Part shown: positions 17,186-26,293 of the stretch, one piece after another | Layout of the letters: each line of letters starts with the position of its first letter | Numbering within the stretch: the first letter of the stretch is position 1 | NCBI RefSeq assembly: GCF_943193015.1 | Contig: NZ_CALPCM010000020.1 | Coordinates: 1 to 50,955 of the forward strand | From: Hominisplanchenecus_A murintestinalis | GTDB lineage: Bacteria > Bacillota > Clostridia > Lachnospirales > Lachnospiraceae | Direction: 5' to 3' | Length of the DNA stretch: 50,955 nt | The notes under the pieces: model-generated | Database searches by the model: none | The model's input: only the letters and a program-made list of their open reading frames with translations | What the model was told of the DNA's origin: nothing | Program-made: the position numbers and the translations under genes

Positions 17186-17923
17186 ATGATTCGATTATTT
17201 TTAATTTTAATCTTGGTTGTATGCTTTTTGATTCTATCTATTCCTGTCCTGTTTGCAGAATGGGTGATCGGAAAGATATCTCCCCACGCCCGGGATATTT
17301 CTTCGCTCCGTATTATCCAATTTGTATTCAAACTGGTTATGCGGATTACCGGAAGTAAAGTTACCGTCCTCGGTGAAGAAAATATTCCCAGGGACACGGC
17401 TGTTCTCTATATTGCAAACCACAGAAGCCTTTTTGATACCGTGCTGACCTATTCCCGCTGCCCCGGGCTGACCGGATATGTTTCAAAGGACAGCATGGCA
17501 AAAGTCCCTTTACTTTCCATATGGATGAAACGGCTTTACTGTCTGTTCCTGAACAGAACAGATATCCGTGAGGGAATGAAGACGATACTCGCAGGCATAG
17601 AGCAGATGAAAAACGGAATTTCCATGTGCATTTTCCCGGAAGGCACCAGAAACAAAGAGCCTGACGCGCCAATGCTCCCGTTCAAAGAGGGCAGTTTTAA
17701 AATGGCTGAAAAAAGCGGATGCCCTATTATTCCCATAGCCCTGACAAACACTGCCGATATCCTGGAAAATCATTTTCCCCGGATAAAGCCTGCAAACGTG
17801 ATTTTAGAATACGGAAAGCCGATTTATATCAAAGAACTGGATAAAGAAAACCGGAAATTTTTGGGCGCTTATACCCAAAAAATTATCCAGGATATGCTTG
17901 ATTCCCAGCAGAATATGCTATAA
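17186..17923 (+). CDS. plsC: 1-acyl-glycerol-3-phosphate acyltransferase family protein
   Basis: 245 residues. One N-terminal membrane helix (about 3-25) is followed by the acyltransferase motifs NHRSLFD (78-84) and FPEGTR (149-154), and an FKEGSFKMA segment that contacts substrate in the family. It makes phosphatidic acid from lysophosphatidic acid at the inner membrane. ATG 17186 gives a normal hydrophobic start; the frame is open from an ATG at 17141, but that lies in a hairpin and lacks a ribosome site. The site before 17186 (GAAAAGAG) is weak. A terminator follows at 17938. Confidence 0.9.
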   Translation: MIRLFLILILVVCFLILSIPVLFAEWVIGKISPHARDISSLRIIQFVFKLVMRITGSKVTVLGEENIPRDTAVLYIANHRSLFDTVLTYSRCPGLTGYVSKDSMAKVPLLSIWMKRLYCLFLNRTDIREGMKTILAGIEQMKNGISMCIFPEGTRNKEPDAPMLPFKEGSFKMAEKSGCPIIPIALTNTADILENHFPRIKPANVILEYGKPIYIKELDKENRKFLGAYTQKIIQDMLDSQQNML

Positions 17924-17937
17924 TTTTTATTTCCAGG

Positions 17938-17970
17938 AACCAGACTCCGAACGAGTCTGGTTTTAATTTA
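17938..17970 (+). terminator. Intrinsic terminator after plsC
   Basis: AACCAGACTC, CGAAC loop, GAGTCTGGTT, then TTAATTT. Confidence 0.85.
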
Positions 17971-18025
17971 AACATACTTTTATCATATTTCTATTTTAAA
18001 ATCTTAATAGTTATTTAGGCTTTCC

Positions 18026-18073
18026 GGACAATACAAACAAGGGAGTAGAGAGAACATGGACAATACAAACAAG
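18026..18073 (+). repeat. 16-bp direct repeat flanking the response-regulator start
   Basis: GGACAATACAAACAAG occurs at 18026-18041 and again at 18058-18073, with a 32-base period. The ribosome site GGGAG and the ATG at 18056 lie between and at the edge of the copies. The second copy codes for the DNTNK residues of the protein. Confidence 0.9.
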
Positions 18074-18748
18074 CGGATTTTTATTGTTGAAGATGACCCG
18101 AAACTGCGGCGCACGCTGGAGGACTTCTTACACGCTAACGGCTATGACACTTTAAGCGCACAGGATGGACAGGAAGCCCTGGACACTTACTTTTCAAACA
18201 ACCACAAAATTGATTTGATTCTTCTGGATGGAATGCTGCCTTCTGTAGACGGTTATGACGTGCTTAAATCAATCCGTGAATACTCTGAGGTTCCTATCAT
18301 TATGCTGACTGCCCGGGAATCAGAAGAAGATCAGCTCATGGGGCTCGAAAACGGAGCTGACAATTACATCACCAAGCCCTTCCTTCTGCGTGTCCTGAAA
18401 GCGCATATCGAAGCGCTTCTGAAGCGGGCAAATATTGCCTCATCTGACGAAATCCTGCGCGGCGCCCTGCGCATCGAACCGGAGTTTCGCAAAGCTTACA
18501 TAAACGGGGAACTTTTAAATACCACGCCAAAAGAGTTTGATCTGCTCCTGCATTTTATCCAAAATGAAAACGTGGTACTTTCCAGGGAGTCTATCCTTGA
18601 TGCCGTATGGGGCTTTGATTATGACGGAGGCATCCGCACCGTAGATACCGTAGTAAAACAGCTCCGCCGCAAAATGACAGAACAATATCCCTATATTCAA
18701 TCTATCTATGGCATAGGCTACCGTTTTGAGGTGACAAGCCATGAATAA
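18056..18748 (+). CDS. OmpR-family response regulator
   Basis: 230 residues. The receiver domain (1-125) has acidic Glu/Asp residues in VEDDP, phospho-acceptor Asp58 in LILLDGMLP, the Thr/Ala switch in MLTARE and Lys in ITKPF. A winged-helix DNA-binding domain follows (about 135-226, ending GIGYRFEV). It is paired with the kinase whose gene overlaps by 8 bases. No target is known; the neighbours include murF and ddl, but these are convergent and not clearly controlled by it. The start region carries a 16-bp repeat. Confidence 0.95.
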   Translation: MDNTNKRIFIVEDDPKLRRTLEDFLHANGYDTLSAQDGQEALDTYFSNNHKIDLILLDGMLPSVDGYDVLKSIREYSEVPIIMLTARESEEDQLMGLENGADNYITKPFLLRVLKAHIEALLKRANIASSDEILRGALRIEPEFRKAYINGELLNTTPKEFDLLLHFIQNENVVLSRESILDAVWGFDYDGGIRTVDTVVKQLRRKMTEQYPYIQSIYGIGYRFEVTSHE

Positions 18749-20180
18749 ATTGCGAATCCAGGCTGTAATTTCCATCTGCCTCCTCCTCATTCTTGTGCTG
18801 GGCGGCTCGTCCATGTTCTATTTTCTGTTTGCCACAGACTATTATATCGGAAAAAAGCAGACACTGATGGACGCTGCTTTCAGCAATCTTCAGAAACTTA
18901 ACCTGAGGCAGATTTCCTATGATGACGATCCCTCCATTAACTCCCTGGAGGCAGAAAGCTTTTCCATCATCATCTGTGATGAAAGCTTTAACCAGATTTA
19001 TTCTTCAAAGCTGGGAACCCCTGACAATTTGATTGCCGATACCATGAAACCCGCAAAAGAGCGGTTTACAGAAGATGCACGCGCCGTGTACTATGACGAT
19101 GTTTCCCGAAGGCCAATTGCTCTGTACGGTTTAATCCGGCAGGATCATCAGGTATATTATATCTACATTTATGAATATACTACCGGGCTTCGCCGCAGTA
19201 TCCGGTACATGAACAACTTTCTGGCAGACGTACTCATCCTGACTATCGTGGCAGGCAGCGGGTTTGCCTGGATTATCTGCTCAAAAATCGTAAAGCCTAT
19301 TCAGAATATCAGCACAGTGGCTGAGAAAATGAGCGAGAATGACTTTTCCGTGCGGGCATCTGAATCGATCCCTACCTACGAACTGAAACATCTGGCGCGC
19401 AATATTAACCATATGGCCGACAAAATCCAGAAAGATATGAGTGATTTGAACAATTATAATTATCTGCTCCTGCGCCAAAACCAGAATATGGCTGAACTTG
19501 AGGATATGAGGAAGGAAATCGTCCGCAAGGTTACCCATGAGCTGAAAACCCCGCTGGCGATTATCTCCAGCCAGGTAGAAATGCTGCAATATGAATATGA
19601 CAATTCCAAAAAGGACTATTACTTTTCCTCCATTATGGAAGAAATCGAGAAAATGAGCGGATTAATCAGCAACGTACTTCACAGCGCCTTAATTGAGGAA
19701 GCGCTCCCCAGTACGCTGATGGCCCGCGATAATGTCTCCCTTCTATTGGAAACACTGGTGCCAAAATATGAAATCTGGATGCGCACCTCCAAAATCGCTT
19801 TTAAAACACTGATTCAAGAGGATTGCTATGCCGTTTTTGACGCCTCTCAGCTTGAACAGGCAATCAATAACTATATTATGAATGCTTATCGGCACACCCT
19901 CCCTCAAAGCCAGATTATCCTTACTCTGCGCCAGGATGAGGAGAGCATCTACTGCTCTGTGTACAACGAAGGGGAAGCTATTCCAAAGGAAGAGCAGTCC
20001 CGCATCTGGAAAAGCTTCTACCAGGGAAAAAACAAGGACGAAAAAAACAGCGCAAAACCAAATGAAATCGGCCTTGGGCTGTATATTGTAAAAGATATCA
20101 TTAATCTTCATAAAGGCACCTGCGGCGTATTTAACTGCCGCAAAGGCGTGGAATTCTGGTTCCGCCTGCCCAAAGCATAG
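18741..20180 (+). CDS. Sensor histidine kinase
   Basis: 479 residues. Two membrane helices (about 7-31 and 152-175) flank an external sensor domain of about 120 residues. A HAMP linker, a HisKA domain with His266 in VTHELKTPLA, and an ATPase domain follow, with the N box NNYIMNAYRH, GLGLYIVKDI and a short WFRLPKA end. It phosphorylates the response regulator just upstream. The external domain matches nothing I recognise. ATGAATAA overlap with the regulator gene implies coupled translation. No intrinsic terminator is clear downstream. Confidence 0.95.
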   Translation: MNKLRIQAVISICLLLILVLGGSSMFYFLFATDYYIGKKQTLMDAAFSNLQKLNLRQISYDDDPSINSLEAESFSIIICDESFNQIYSSKLGTPDNLIADTMKPAKERFTEDARAVYYDDVSRRPIALYGLIRQDHQVYYIYIYEYTTGLRRSIRYMNNFLADVLILTIVAGSGFAWIICSKIVKPIQNISTVAEKMSENDFSVRASESIPTYELKHLARNINHMADKIQKDMSDLNNYNYLLLRQNQNMAELEDMRKEIVRKVTHELKTPLAIISSQVEMLQYEYDNSKKDYYFSSIMEEIEKMSGLISNVLHSALIEEALPSTLMARDNVSLLLETLVPKYEIWMRTSKIAFKTLIQEDCYAVFDASQLEQAINNYIMNAYRHTLPQSQIILTLRQDEESIYCSVYNEGEAIPKEEQSRIWKSFYQGKNKDEKNSAKPNEIGLGLYIVKDIINLHKGTCGVFNCRKGVEFWFRLPKA

Positions 20181-20302
20181 CCCAAAACAGCACGGAACCA
20201 TATTTCTATCACATTCATCCTGTATATTACAAAATTGTAAAGTGTATGTTATGTTTTTGAAACATTTAGGAGGTGATAGCTATATAAACTCTCTGTGCTC
20301 CT

Positions 20303-20363
20303 GACAGGCTTCGGCTTATATTCCAAAAATCTTAGCCAATCTCTCCTTTGCCGAAGCCCTGTC
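20303..20363. repeat. Spaced inverted repeat between convergent genes
   Basis: GACAGGCTTCGGC (20303-20315) and GCCGAAGCCCTGTC (20350-20363) can pair over 13 bp with one bulged C, enclosing 34 bases. It lies in the 207-base convergent gap between the kinase gene and murF. The gap also holds a TTACAAAATTGTAA palindrome near 20227. No T-run follows on either strand. Confidence 0.75.
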
Positions 20364-20387
20364 GGAAGCCGCAGGCAGTACCTGCCG

Positions 20388-21761
20388 TCAAAGTTCTGAC
20401 AACAATTCTACTACTTTTTCAAAATGCATCCCATGAGATGCCTTCACCAATATCGTATCATCCCCCTGAACCAGACGCGGCAGCACTTCCATCAGCCGCT
20501 CCAGATTTGGCACATGAACTACGGTTTCACATCCGCCTGTATGAATTGCCTCTTCCGCCATATAGCGGCTCAGCTCACCTGTACAGATCAGCAGGTTTAT
20601 TTCTTTTTCCCCCGCATAAGCGCCTACCTCCCCATGAAGCAGCGCCTCATTTTCTCCCAGCTCAAACATATCCCCCAGAACTGCCACTGTCCGCCGATCT
20701 GCATCTTTGAGTACATCCAGAGAAGCTTTCATAGAAACCGGGTTCGCATTGTAGCAGTCATCAATAATAAGCATATCACCTTTCTCAATCATATGAAAAC
20801 GCCCGCCCAAAGTCTGAAGCTTTTCAATCCCCCTTTTCACTTGCCCTGTGGTAAGACCCATAGAAACTCCCACCGCTGTGGCTGCCAGGGCATTCAACAC
20901 CATATGGGATCCCGGAATCGGTATCTGGACGTCAAAGCTCTCCTCACCTGCATGGATACGGCAACGGATGCCTTTCAATCCCCTTGGCTCTATCTCGTCA
21001 GCATAGATCTCACGGCCGCTTTCCACGCCGAAAAATAAGGGATTTACACCTTTCACTTCCTGCACTGCAGACAGTTTGTCATCATCTCCGTTCAGGACAA
21101 TCCTGCCTTCCGGCTGCATAAAATCAAAAATCTCTGATTTTGCGCGGAGTACGCCATCCCTGTCCTTTAAATATTCCAGATGGCACTGGCCAATATTCGT
21201 TATCACGCAGACATCCGGCCGCGCAATCTTACTCAGGCGGTGCATCTCGCCAAAATCACTGATACCCATTTCCAGAACGGCAATCTGATGTTCCTCACGC
21301 AGACGAAACACAGTAAGCGGCAGCCCCAGCTCATTATTAAAGTTCCCCAGAGTCTTAAGCACCCGGTATTTTTCAGATAAAACAGAAGCTATCACTTCTT
21401 TCGTGCTGGTCTTTCCCACACTTCCCGTAATCCCCACCACCTGAATATCAAGCTGTTTTCTGTAAAACTCCGCCATATCCTTTATCGCCTGCAGCGATGA
21501 CTTCACCTGAATCCAGGAGCCGGACGGATGCTCCGGCTCCCGCTCGCATACTACGCAGGCAGCCCCTTTTTCAAACACCGACGGGATAAAATCATGTCCG
21601 TCCACACGTTCTCCTTTTACGGCGACAAACAGGCAGCCCTCCGCTGCCTGCCTGCTATCCGTGGTGATGCTCTCTATTTCACGAATCCCTGTTTCCTTTG
21701 TTCCGTGATAAATACCGCCGCAGACTTCTGCTATCCGGCACGGAGTCATATTTTTCATCAT
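20388..21761 (-). CDS. murF: UDP-MurNAc-tripeptide-D-Ala-D-Ala ligase
   Basis: 457 residues, normal length. An N-terminal substrate domain is followed by the ATP-binding loop GITGSVGKTSTKE, the central-domain NEL, and LIIDDCYNANPVSM, typical of MurF. It adds D-Ala-D-Ala to the UDP-MurNAc-tripeptide, the last cytoplasmic step of the precursor. The start is one of two adjacent ATGs (21759-21761) with GAGGGTGG upstream. It follows ddl by 12 bases, so the enzyme that makes the dipeptide and the enzyme that uses it are co-transcribed. Confidence 0.96.
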   Translation of the reverse strand: MMKNMTPCRIAEVCGGIYHGTKETGIREIESITTDSRQAAEGCLFVAVKGERVDGHDFIPSVFEKGAACVVCEREPEHPSGSWIQVKSSLQAIKDMAEFYRKQLDIQVVGITGSVGKTSTKEVIASVLSEKYRVLKTLGNFNNELGLPLTVFRLREEHQIAVLEMGISDFGEMHRLSKIARPDVCVITNIGQCHLEYLKDRDGVLRAKSEIFDFMQPEGRIVLNGDDDKLSAVQEVKGVNPLFFGVESGREIYADEIEPRGLKGIRCRIHAGEESFDVQIPIPGSHMVLNALAATAVGVSMGLTTGQVKRGIEKLQTLGGRFHMIEKGDMLIIDDCYNANPVSMKASLDVLKDADRRTVAVLGDMFELGENEALLHGEVGAYAGEKEINLLICTGELSRYMAEEAIHTGGCETVVHVPNLERLMEVLPRLVQGDDTILVKASHGMHFEKVVELLSEL

Positions 21762-21773
21762 TTATCCACCCTC

Positions 21774-22811
21774 TTAAATAAATTTCTTTTCCTTTGACAC
21801 CTGAATCAATGTTTCACAAAGCTTTGCAAAACCTATTCCCATTGCTGCGGCTTCCTGCGGTAACAGGCTGGTAGGCGTCATCCCCGGCAATGTATTTGCT
21901 TCCAGGCAGAACATCTTCCCGTCCTCATCCATCAAAAAGTCTATGCGTCCATAACTCTCCAGACGCAGCGCCTCATATGCCCTGACTGCATATTCCTGCA
22001 TTTTCTCTGTCTGCTCTTCTGACAGACAGGCCGGACAGGTTTCTATCGTGCTCCCGGGTTCATATTTGTTCTTATAATCATAAAATCCCTCAAGAGGGGC
22101 GATTTCAATAATTGGATAGGGCTTTCCGTCCACAACGCCTACCGAAAATTCCCGTCCTCTGATATACGTTTCCAGTACCACCTGGGGCTCATATGTAAAC
22201 GCTTCCTCCAGGGCATCTGCAAAAGCTGCCTCATCCTCTGTGATGTAAACCCCTACGCTGGAACCACCGCAGCAGGTCTTTACCACGCACGGGAAAGCCA
22301 TGCCGTACTCCTCTGCCGTTTTCCGTGGTTCACTCCGATGTATCAGAACACTTTCCGGGGTCGGAATCCCGTTTTCGCGGAAAATCTGCTTCGAAAGCCC
22401 TTTATCCATCGCAAGCGCGCTTCCCAGATAACCGCTCCCCGTGTAATGGATGCCAAACAAATCAAATGCCGCCTGTACCTTTCCATTCTCACCGTTTTCG
22501 CCATGCAAAGCCATAAACACCATATCTGCCTCTTTACACAACGCAAGCACCCGGGGACCAAAAAACTCCCGCCCTGCAGAAACAGATGCCTCCACCCGGC
22601 TGTCAAAACTCCTTATGTAAGCGGCAGCAGCCACTATATCATATTCTTCTGTAAATGCCTCGTCAACATCCGCACCCTCCAGGCCAAAATACACATCCAG
22701 CAGGATAGCCCTGTGCCCTTTTGCCCGCAGCGCCTCACAGACTTTTGTGCCTGACACGACAGAAATTTCCCGCTCTGTGCTGATGCCGCCCGCCAAAACC
22801 ACTATTTTCAT
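21774..22811 (-). CDS. ddl: D-alanine-D-alanine ligase
   Basis: 345 residues. ATP-grasp ligase with the LAGGISTEREIS start, HGENGENGKVQAAF, and the omega loop FYDYKNKY around Tyr246. The tyrosine in this loop is typical of D-Ala-D-Ala ligases, while D-lactate ligases of vancomycin-resistant clusters have His. The enzyme therefore makes ordinary D-Ala-D-Ala. It is encoded 12 bases after the L,D-transpeptidase gene and 12 before murF, in one transcription unit. Confidence 0.96.
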   Translation of the reverse strand: MKIVVLAGGISTEREISVVSGTKVCEALRAKGHRAILLDVYFGLEGADVDEAFTEEYDIVAAAAYIRSFDSRVEASVSAGREFFGPRVLALCKEADMVFMALHGENGENGKVQAAFDLFGIHYTGSGYLGSALAMDKGLSKQIFRENGIPTPESVLIHRSEPRKTAEEYGMAFPCVVKTCCGGSSVGVYITEDEAAFADALEEAFTYEPQVVLETYIRGREFSVGVVDGKPYPIIEIAPLEGFYDYKNKYEPGSTIETCPACLSEEQTEKMQEYAVRAYEALRLESYGRIDFLMDEDGKMFCLEANTLPGMTPTSLLPQEAAAMGIGFAKLCETLIQVSKEKKFI

Positions 22812-22823
22812 AAGCCCCTCCTT

Positions 22824-24365
22824 CTATAAATCCACCGTCGGTATATCGTCCTCCTGAGACTGTTCCTCCTCTTTTTCCGATTCGGACTGCTGCTGATCGG
22901 TGACGTCCTCTCCCTTGTCATTAATTACTCTTGTTTCCGCAGGCTGCGGAATATTGCTGACTCCTGCTCCCTGGTTTGAAGCCCCGCCATAGCAGATGAC
23001 CGGGTCGCCCACAGAGATATTATTGAAAATAATTTTTGCCTGCTCCCAGGGCGTATTGATACATCCGTGAGAACCGTCCGTCTTGTAGATATTTCCTCCA
23101 TAAGTATTCCTCCACTTGGAGTCATGGATTCCTACGCCCTCAGAGAAAGGCATCCAAAAGTCTACGGGCGTCTTATAATCTTCCCCTTTCAGAACTGCTT
23201 TTTCCTCTTTATTATATATACAAAAAATCCCCTCGGGAGAACCATACTTCTTACTGGTATTTCCCGTTACAATCGGCGTATCTACCAAGAGCCGCCCATC
23301 CTTGTAAAACCACATACGCTGGTTTGTGTAATCAATCTCCACATACGTATCGCCAATATCGTTTCCGCCACTGCCATAAGTTCTGGCGGATTCCAGATAA
23401 AGCGGCGTCCTCTCCGCGGACTCTCCGCTTTTCAGTATCTCCAGAAGCTCCTCCACTTCTCCCGCTTCATCAATCTTCCATCCATATGTCTCATGTTTCA
23501 CAGACACCGTCTCGCCCAGGCTGGTTGTAAACTCCATCTCATTTCCAAATGTATCATACTTATCCGACAAATCCGACATCCAGTCCGCGACCTTATTCCA
23601 GTTAAACTCCGCATTCAAATCATCATCCAGCGTCATCCAGTCACGAATTGTACTGTAATCCAAAACCTCCTCTGTATCTCCTACATGGTAGGTGACAGAC
23701 ATATTAAAATACTGATTTAACTTCTTTACGCGTTTACGGAGCTTTTTATTCTTATGTGTTACCTTCGGTTTTACATAGCAGTCCTCTACATCCAAATCTA
23801 CCGCCGTCTCCCCGGCATCCACTGCCTTTTTCACTGCCTCATAGACCTTATCGGCATCCAGTTTCGTTCCCTGTACCTCCGGCTCAATCTCATATCCCGA
23901 AGATGTTTCCTTAATCTCTGCCTCCTTTGGCTCCTCCATATTCTCCGGTTTCAGGCATTCCAGACTGTCCAGGGCAGTCTTCAGCATTTTTTCGTTATAT
24001 GTCGTTTTTGCCGTCATCGTATAATCCGACGGATTGAAACATGCCGAAAGCCAGACAAAGGAATTCTGTGTATCCTTTAACTCCTGCACCGCCCCGTCAG
24101 AAACATAAGAAAAATCCATCAGCCCGCCGTCAATATTCTCCCCCTGACCGTTGCGCAGCTTCAGAGACACCGTATAATCTGAGACATCCGCAGCAATCAG
24201 TTCCTCCGCTTCCTCCACGGTTTTCCCGGATACATCCATTCCGTTAATCACAGACCCCGGAAAAAAGCGGTTGTTAAAATAAACACAGATTCCCAAATAC
24301 ACGGCAATCATTGTCAAAACCACTACGCTAAATACAAATAAAACTGTTTTCGTACCTCTGCTCAT
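22824..24365 (-). CDS. Membrane-anchored L,D-transpeptidase (YkuD, PG-binding domain)
   Basis: 513 residues. An N-terminal membrane anchor (about 8-29) is followed by two peptidoglycan-binding-like repeats of about 110 residues (starting INGMDVSGKTVEEAEE). The YkuD domain (about 330-455) has GVGIHDSKWR and the catalytic Cys435 in DGSHGCINTP. An acidic, low-complexity tail follows. It forms 3-3 cross-links outside the membrane. It is unlike the other L,D-transpeptidase in this window, which carries wall-binding repeats instead. It sits directly before ddl and murF, so one operon covers dipeptide synthesis, precursor completion and cross-linking. Confidence 0.93.
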   Translation of the reverse strand: MSRGTKTVLFVFSVVVLTMIAVYLGICVYFNNRFFPGSVINGMDVSGKTVEEAEELIAADVSDYTVSLKLRNGQGENIDGGLMDFSYVSDGAVQELKDTQNSFVWLSACFNPSDYTMTAKTTYNEKMLKTALDSLECLKPENMEEPKEAEIKETSSGYEIEPEVQGTKLDADKVYEAVKKAVDAGETAVDLDVEDCYVKPKVTHKNKKLRKRVKKLNQYFNMSVTYHVGDTEEVLDYSTIRDWMTLDDDLNAEFNWNKVADWMSDLSDKYDTFGNEMEFTTSLGETVSVKHETYGWKIDEAGEVEELLEILKSGESAERTPLYLESARTYGSGGNDIGDTYVEIDYTNQRMWFYKDGRLLVDTPIVTGNTSKKYGSPEGIFCIYNKEEKAVLKGEDYKTPVDFWMPFSEGVGIHDSKWRNTYGGNIYKTDGSHGCINTPWEQAKIIFNNISVGDPVICYGGASNQGAGVSNIPQPAETRVINDKGEDVTDQQQSESEKEEEQSQEDDIPTVDL

Positions 24366-24468
24366 ACCCCTTATCCTTTGCTGTTCTAGTGCTATATTTA
24401 TACTTTACCCTACTTTCACATTTTAACACGTATTAGGGAAATGTAAATAAACGATTTGTAAATTCGTC

Positions 24469-25083
24469 TCATAGCAGTTTATCTTTCTCTGTGATTTTCT
24501 TCCGGATTCTCTGGAGCGCATTGTCAATGGCTTTCGCAGGCTTCCCCAGCGCCTCTCCAATCTCTTTATAATTCATGCCTTCCAGATATGCTTCCAGCAC
24601 CTGCGTCTCAAACCCGCTCAGACGCTTCTTCATTTCCCTGTGCATCTGCTCCCTGTCCTCTCTGCCGATAACCAGTTCTTCGGGATTTATCTCTCTGGAA
24701 TCAGGCAGTACATCTCTTAGAGGCACTTCATGCTCGCGTGAACTTATCGTACCGGAATACAGAGAAATATAGGAATTCAATGGAATATGTTTCTTTCTGG
24801 CAGAAGCTTCTACCGCCGTATACATCTGGCGTGAAATACACAAATCAGCAAAGCCTCCAAAGGAGGCTTCTTTTTCTGCATTATAGTCGCGCACTGCCTT
24901 AAAAAGCCCTATCATCCCTTCCTGAATCAAATCGTCTCCATCGCCGCCTATGAGATAAAGCGCCCTGGCTTTCCTGCGCACCAGATTCTTATATTTTTCC
25001 ATCAGATAATCCATGATTTCCGGTTCTCCCCGTTTCATCATAGCTATCAATTCTTCGTCTGAATACCCTTCGTATCCTCCCAT
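24469..25083 (-). CDS. sigH: RNA polymerase sigma-H factor
   Basis: 204 residues. Region 2 contains DDLIQEGMIGLFKAVRDY and FADLCISRQMYTAVEASARKKHIPLNS, the hallmark of clostridial and bacillar SigH. Region 4 ends with GMNYKEIGEALGKPAKAIDNALQRIRKK. In spore-formers it directs early sporulation and transition-state genes; in non-sporulating relatives the role is less clear. AGGAGAG lies just before ATG 25083. It is preceded by rlmB in the conserved cysS-mrnC-rlmB-sigH order, but the yacP gene usually found between rlmB and sigH in Bacillus is absent. Confidence 0.95.
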   Translation of the reverse strand: MGGYEGYSDEELIAMMKRGEPEIMDYLMEKYKNLVRRKARALYLIGGDGDDLIQEGMIGLFKAVRDYNAEKEASFGGFADLCISRQMYTAVEASARKKHIPLNSYISLYSGTISSREHEVPLRDVLPDSREINPEELVIGREDREQMHREMKKRLSGFETQVLEAYLEGMNYKEIGEALGKPAKAIDNALQRIRKKITEKDKLL

Positions 25084-25112
25084 ATGCTCTCCTGTTTTTC
25101 AAGGTTTCCCGG

Positions 25113-25856
25113 TTATGCTCCCATTCTCTGGCGCACGATTTCCCAGGCAAGCACTCCTGCTGCGACAGACGCATTTAGCGAGTCAATATCGCCTTTCATG
25201 GGAATCGAAGCGATAAAGTCGCACTTCTCCTTCACCAGCCTGCTTACCCCATTCCCCTCATTTCCGATTACCATCCCAATCGGTCCTTTCAGGTTTTGGC
25301 GGTACATCACTTCTCCGGACATGTCTGCACACACAAACCAGATTCCCTTTTTCTTCAGCTCTTCTATCGTCTGTCCCAGGTTTGTCACCTTCGCCACCGG
25401 CGTATAGTTCAACGCCCCGGCCGACGTCTTTGCCACCGTAGCAGTCAGCCCGGCCGCGCGCCTTTTCGGGATAACCACCCCATGCGCGCCTGCCAGGTTT
25501 GCAGTACGGATAATTGCCCCCAGGTTATGGGGGTCTTCAATATTATCCAGCAGGAAAATAAACGGCGGCTCTCCTTTTTTTTCTGCCAGAGCCAGAATAT
25601 CCTCCACCTGGGCATATTCATAAGCCGCCGCAAAAGCAATCACCCCCTGATGCTTCCCTGTTTCGGAAATCTGATCCAAACGCTCTTTTGCCACATAATT
25701 GATAATCGTATCGTGCTTTTTCGCTTCCCTGGTAATCGAGAGAACGGGCCCGTCCTGGCACCCGTCCAGAACAAACAGCTTGTCAATCGGTTTCCCGGCA
25801 CGAAATGCTTCCAGCACTGCATTTCTTCCCTCTATCGTTAATTCTTCGTACCTCAT
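25113..25856 (-). CDS. rlmB: 23S rRNA 2'-O-ribose methyltransferase, RlmB type
   Basis: 247 residues. An N-terminal substrate-binding part (EGRNAVLEAFRAG) is followed by a SpoU/TrmH knot domain with the three motifs NIEDPHNLGAIIRTAN, VIGNEGNGVS and IPMKGDIDSLNASVAAGV. It methylates the guanosine equivalent to G2251 in 23S rRNA. Its ATG overlaps the mrnC stop (ATGA). A second knot methyltransferase is encoded at 40673-41449. Confidence 0.94.
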   Translation of the reverse strand: MRYEELTIEGRNAVLEAFRAGKPIDKLFVLDGCQDGPVLSITREAKKHDTIINYVAKERLDQISETGKHQGVIAFAAAYEYAQVEDILALAEKKGEPPFIFLLDNIEDPHNLGAIIRTANLAGAHGVVIPKRRAAGLTATVAKTSAGALNYTPVAKVTNLGQTIEELKKKGIWFVCADMSGEVMYRQNLKGPIGMVIGNEGNGVSRLVKEKCDFIASIPMKGDIDSLNASVAAGVLAWEIVRQRMGA

Positions 25857-26293
25857 TCCTGTTCTCCTTTATCCAGTCCTGTTTTCACTAAATCAATCAG
25901 ACGGCTCATATCCTCTTTTAAATACAGATAGCCCATAAGCGCCTCGAATCCCGTTGCCTTCCGATAATCCAGCATCGTAGCGTTCTTCGCCATTGTATAG
26001 GATTTGGCATTGCGTCCTCTTTTATAGATAGCATGTTCTTCCTCTGTCAGCATGGGAAGCAGGCGTTCTATCATCTCTGCCTGCGCCGACGCCTTCACCA
26101 GCGCGCTGGCTCTCTTGTGCATTTTTTCCGGACGGCTGTTGCCCTGTTTGACAATCAGCGTCCTGATTATCAAATCATAGATAGCATCCCCGATATAAGC
26201 CAGAGTCAGCGGCGAATACGTGCGCAAATCCACATCCCGCAGCCCGAACGCGTCCCGCAGGTATTCCGTCATGAATGTTACGCCCTCTTCCAT
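25853..26293 (-). CDS. mrnC: Mini-ribonuclease III
   Basis: 146 residues. An RNase III catalytic domain without a double-stranded-RNA-binding domain, as in the family. The YIGDAIYDLIIR signature holds the catalytic Asp36, and a second signature near residue 118 is GFEALMGYLYL. It matures 23S rRNA precursors. The start may be ATG 26293 or the internal ATG at 26272; both have modest ribosome sites. It overlaps cysS by 16 bases and rlmB by 4. Confidence 0.93.
   Translation of the reverse strand: MEEGVTFMTEYLRDAFGLRDVDLRTYSPLTLAYIGDAIYDLIIRTLIVKQGNSRPEKMHKRASALVKASAQAEMIERLLPMLTEEEHAIYKRGRNAKSYTMAKNATMLDYRKATGFEALMGYLYLKEDMSRLIDLVKTGLDKGEQE

Noticed and set aside
18056..22811. Vancomycin-resistance type cluster (two-component system beside murF and ddl)
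   Set aside because: The ligase omega loop has Tyr246, as in D-Ala-D-Ala enzymes. No VanH, VanX or VanY is present and the kinase genes are convergent, not co-directional.
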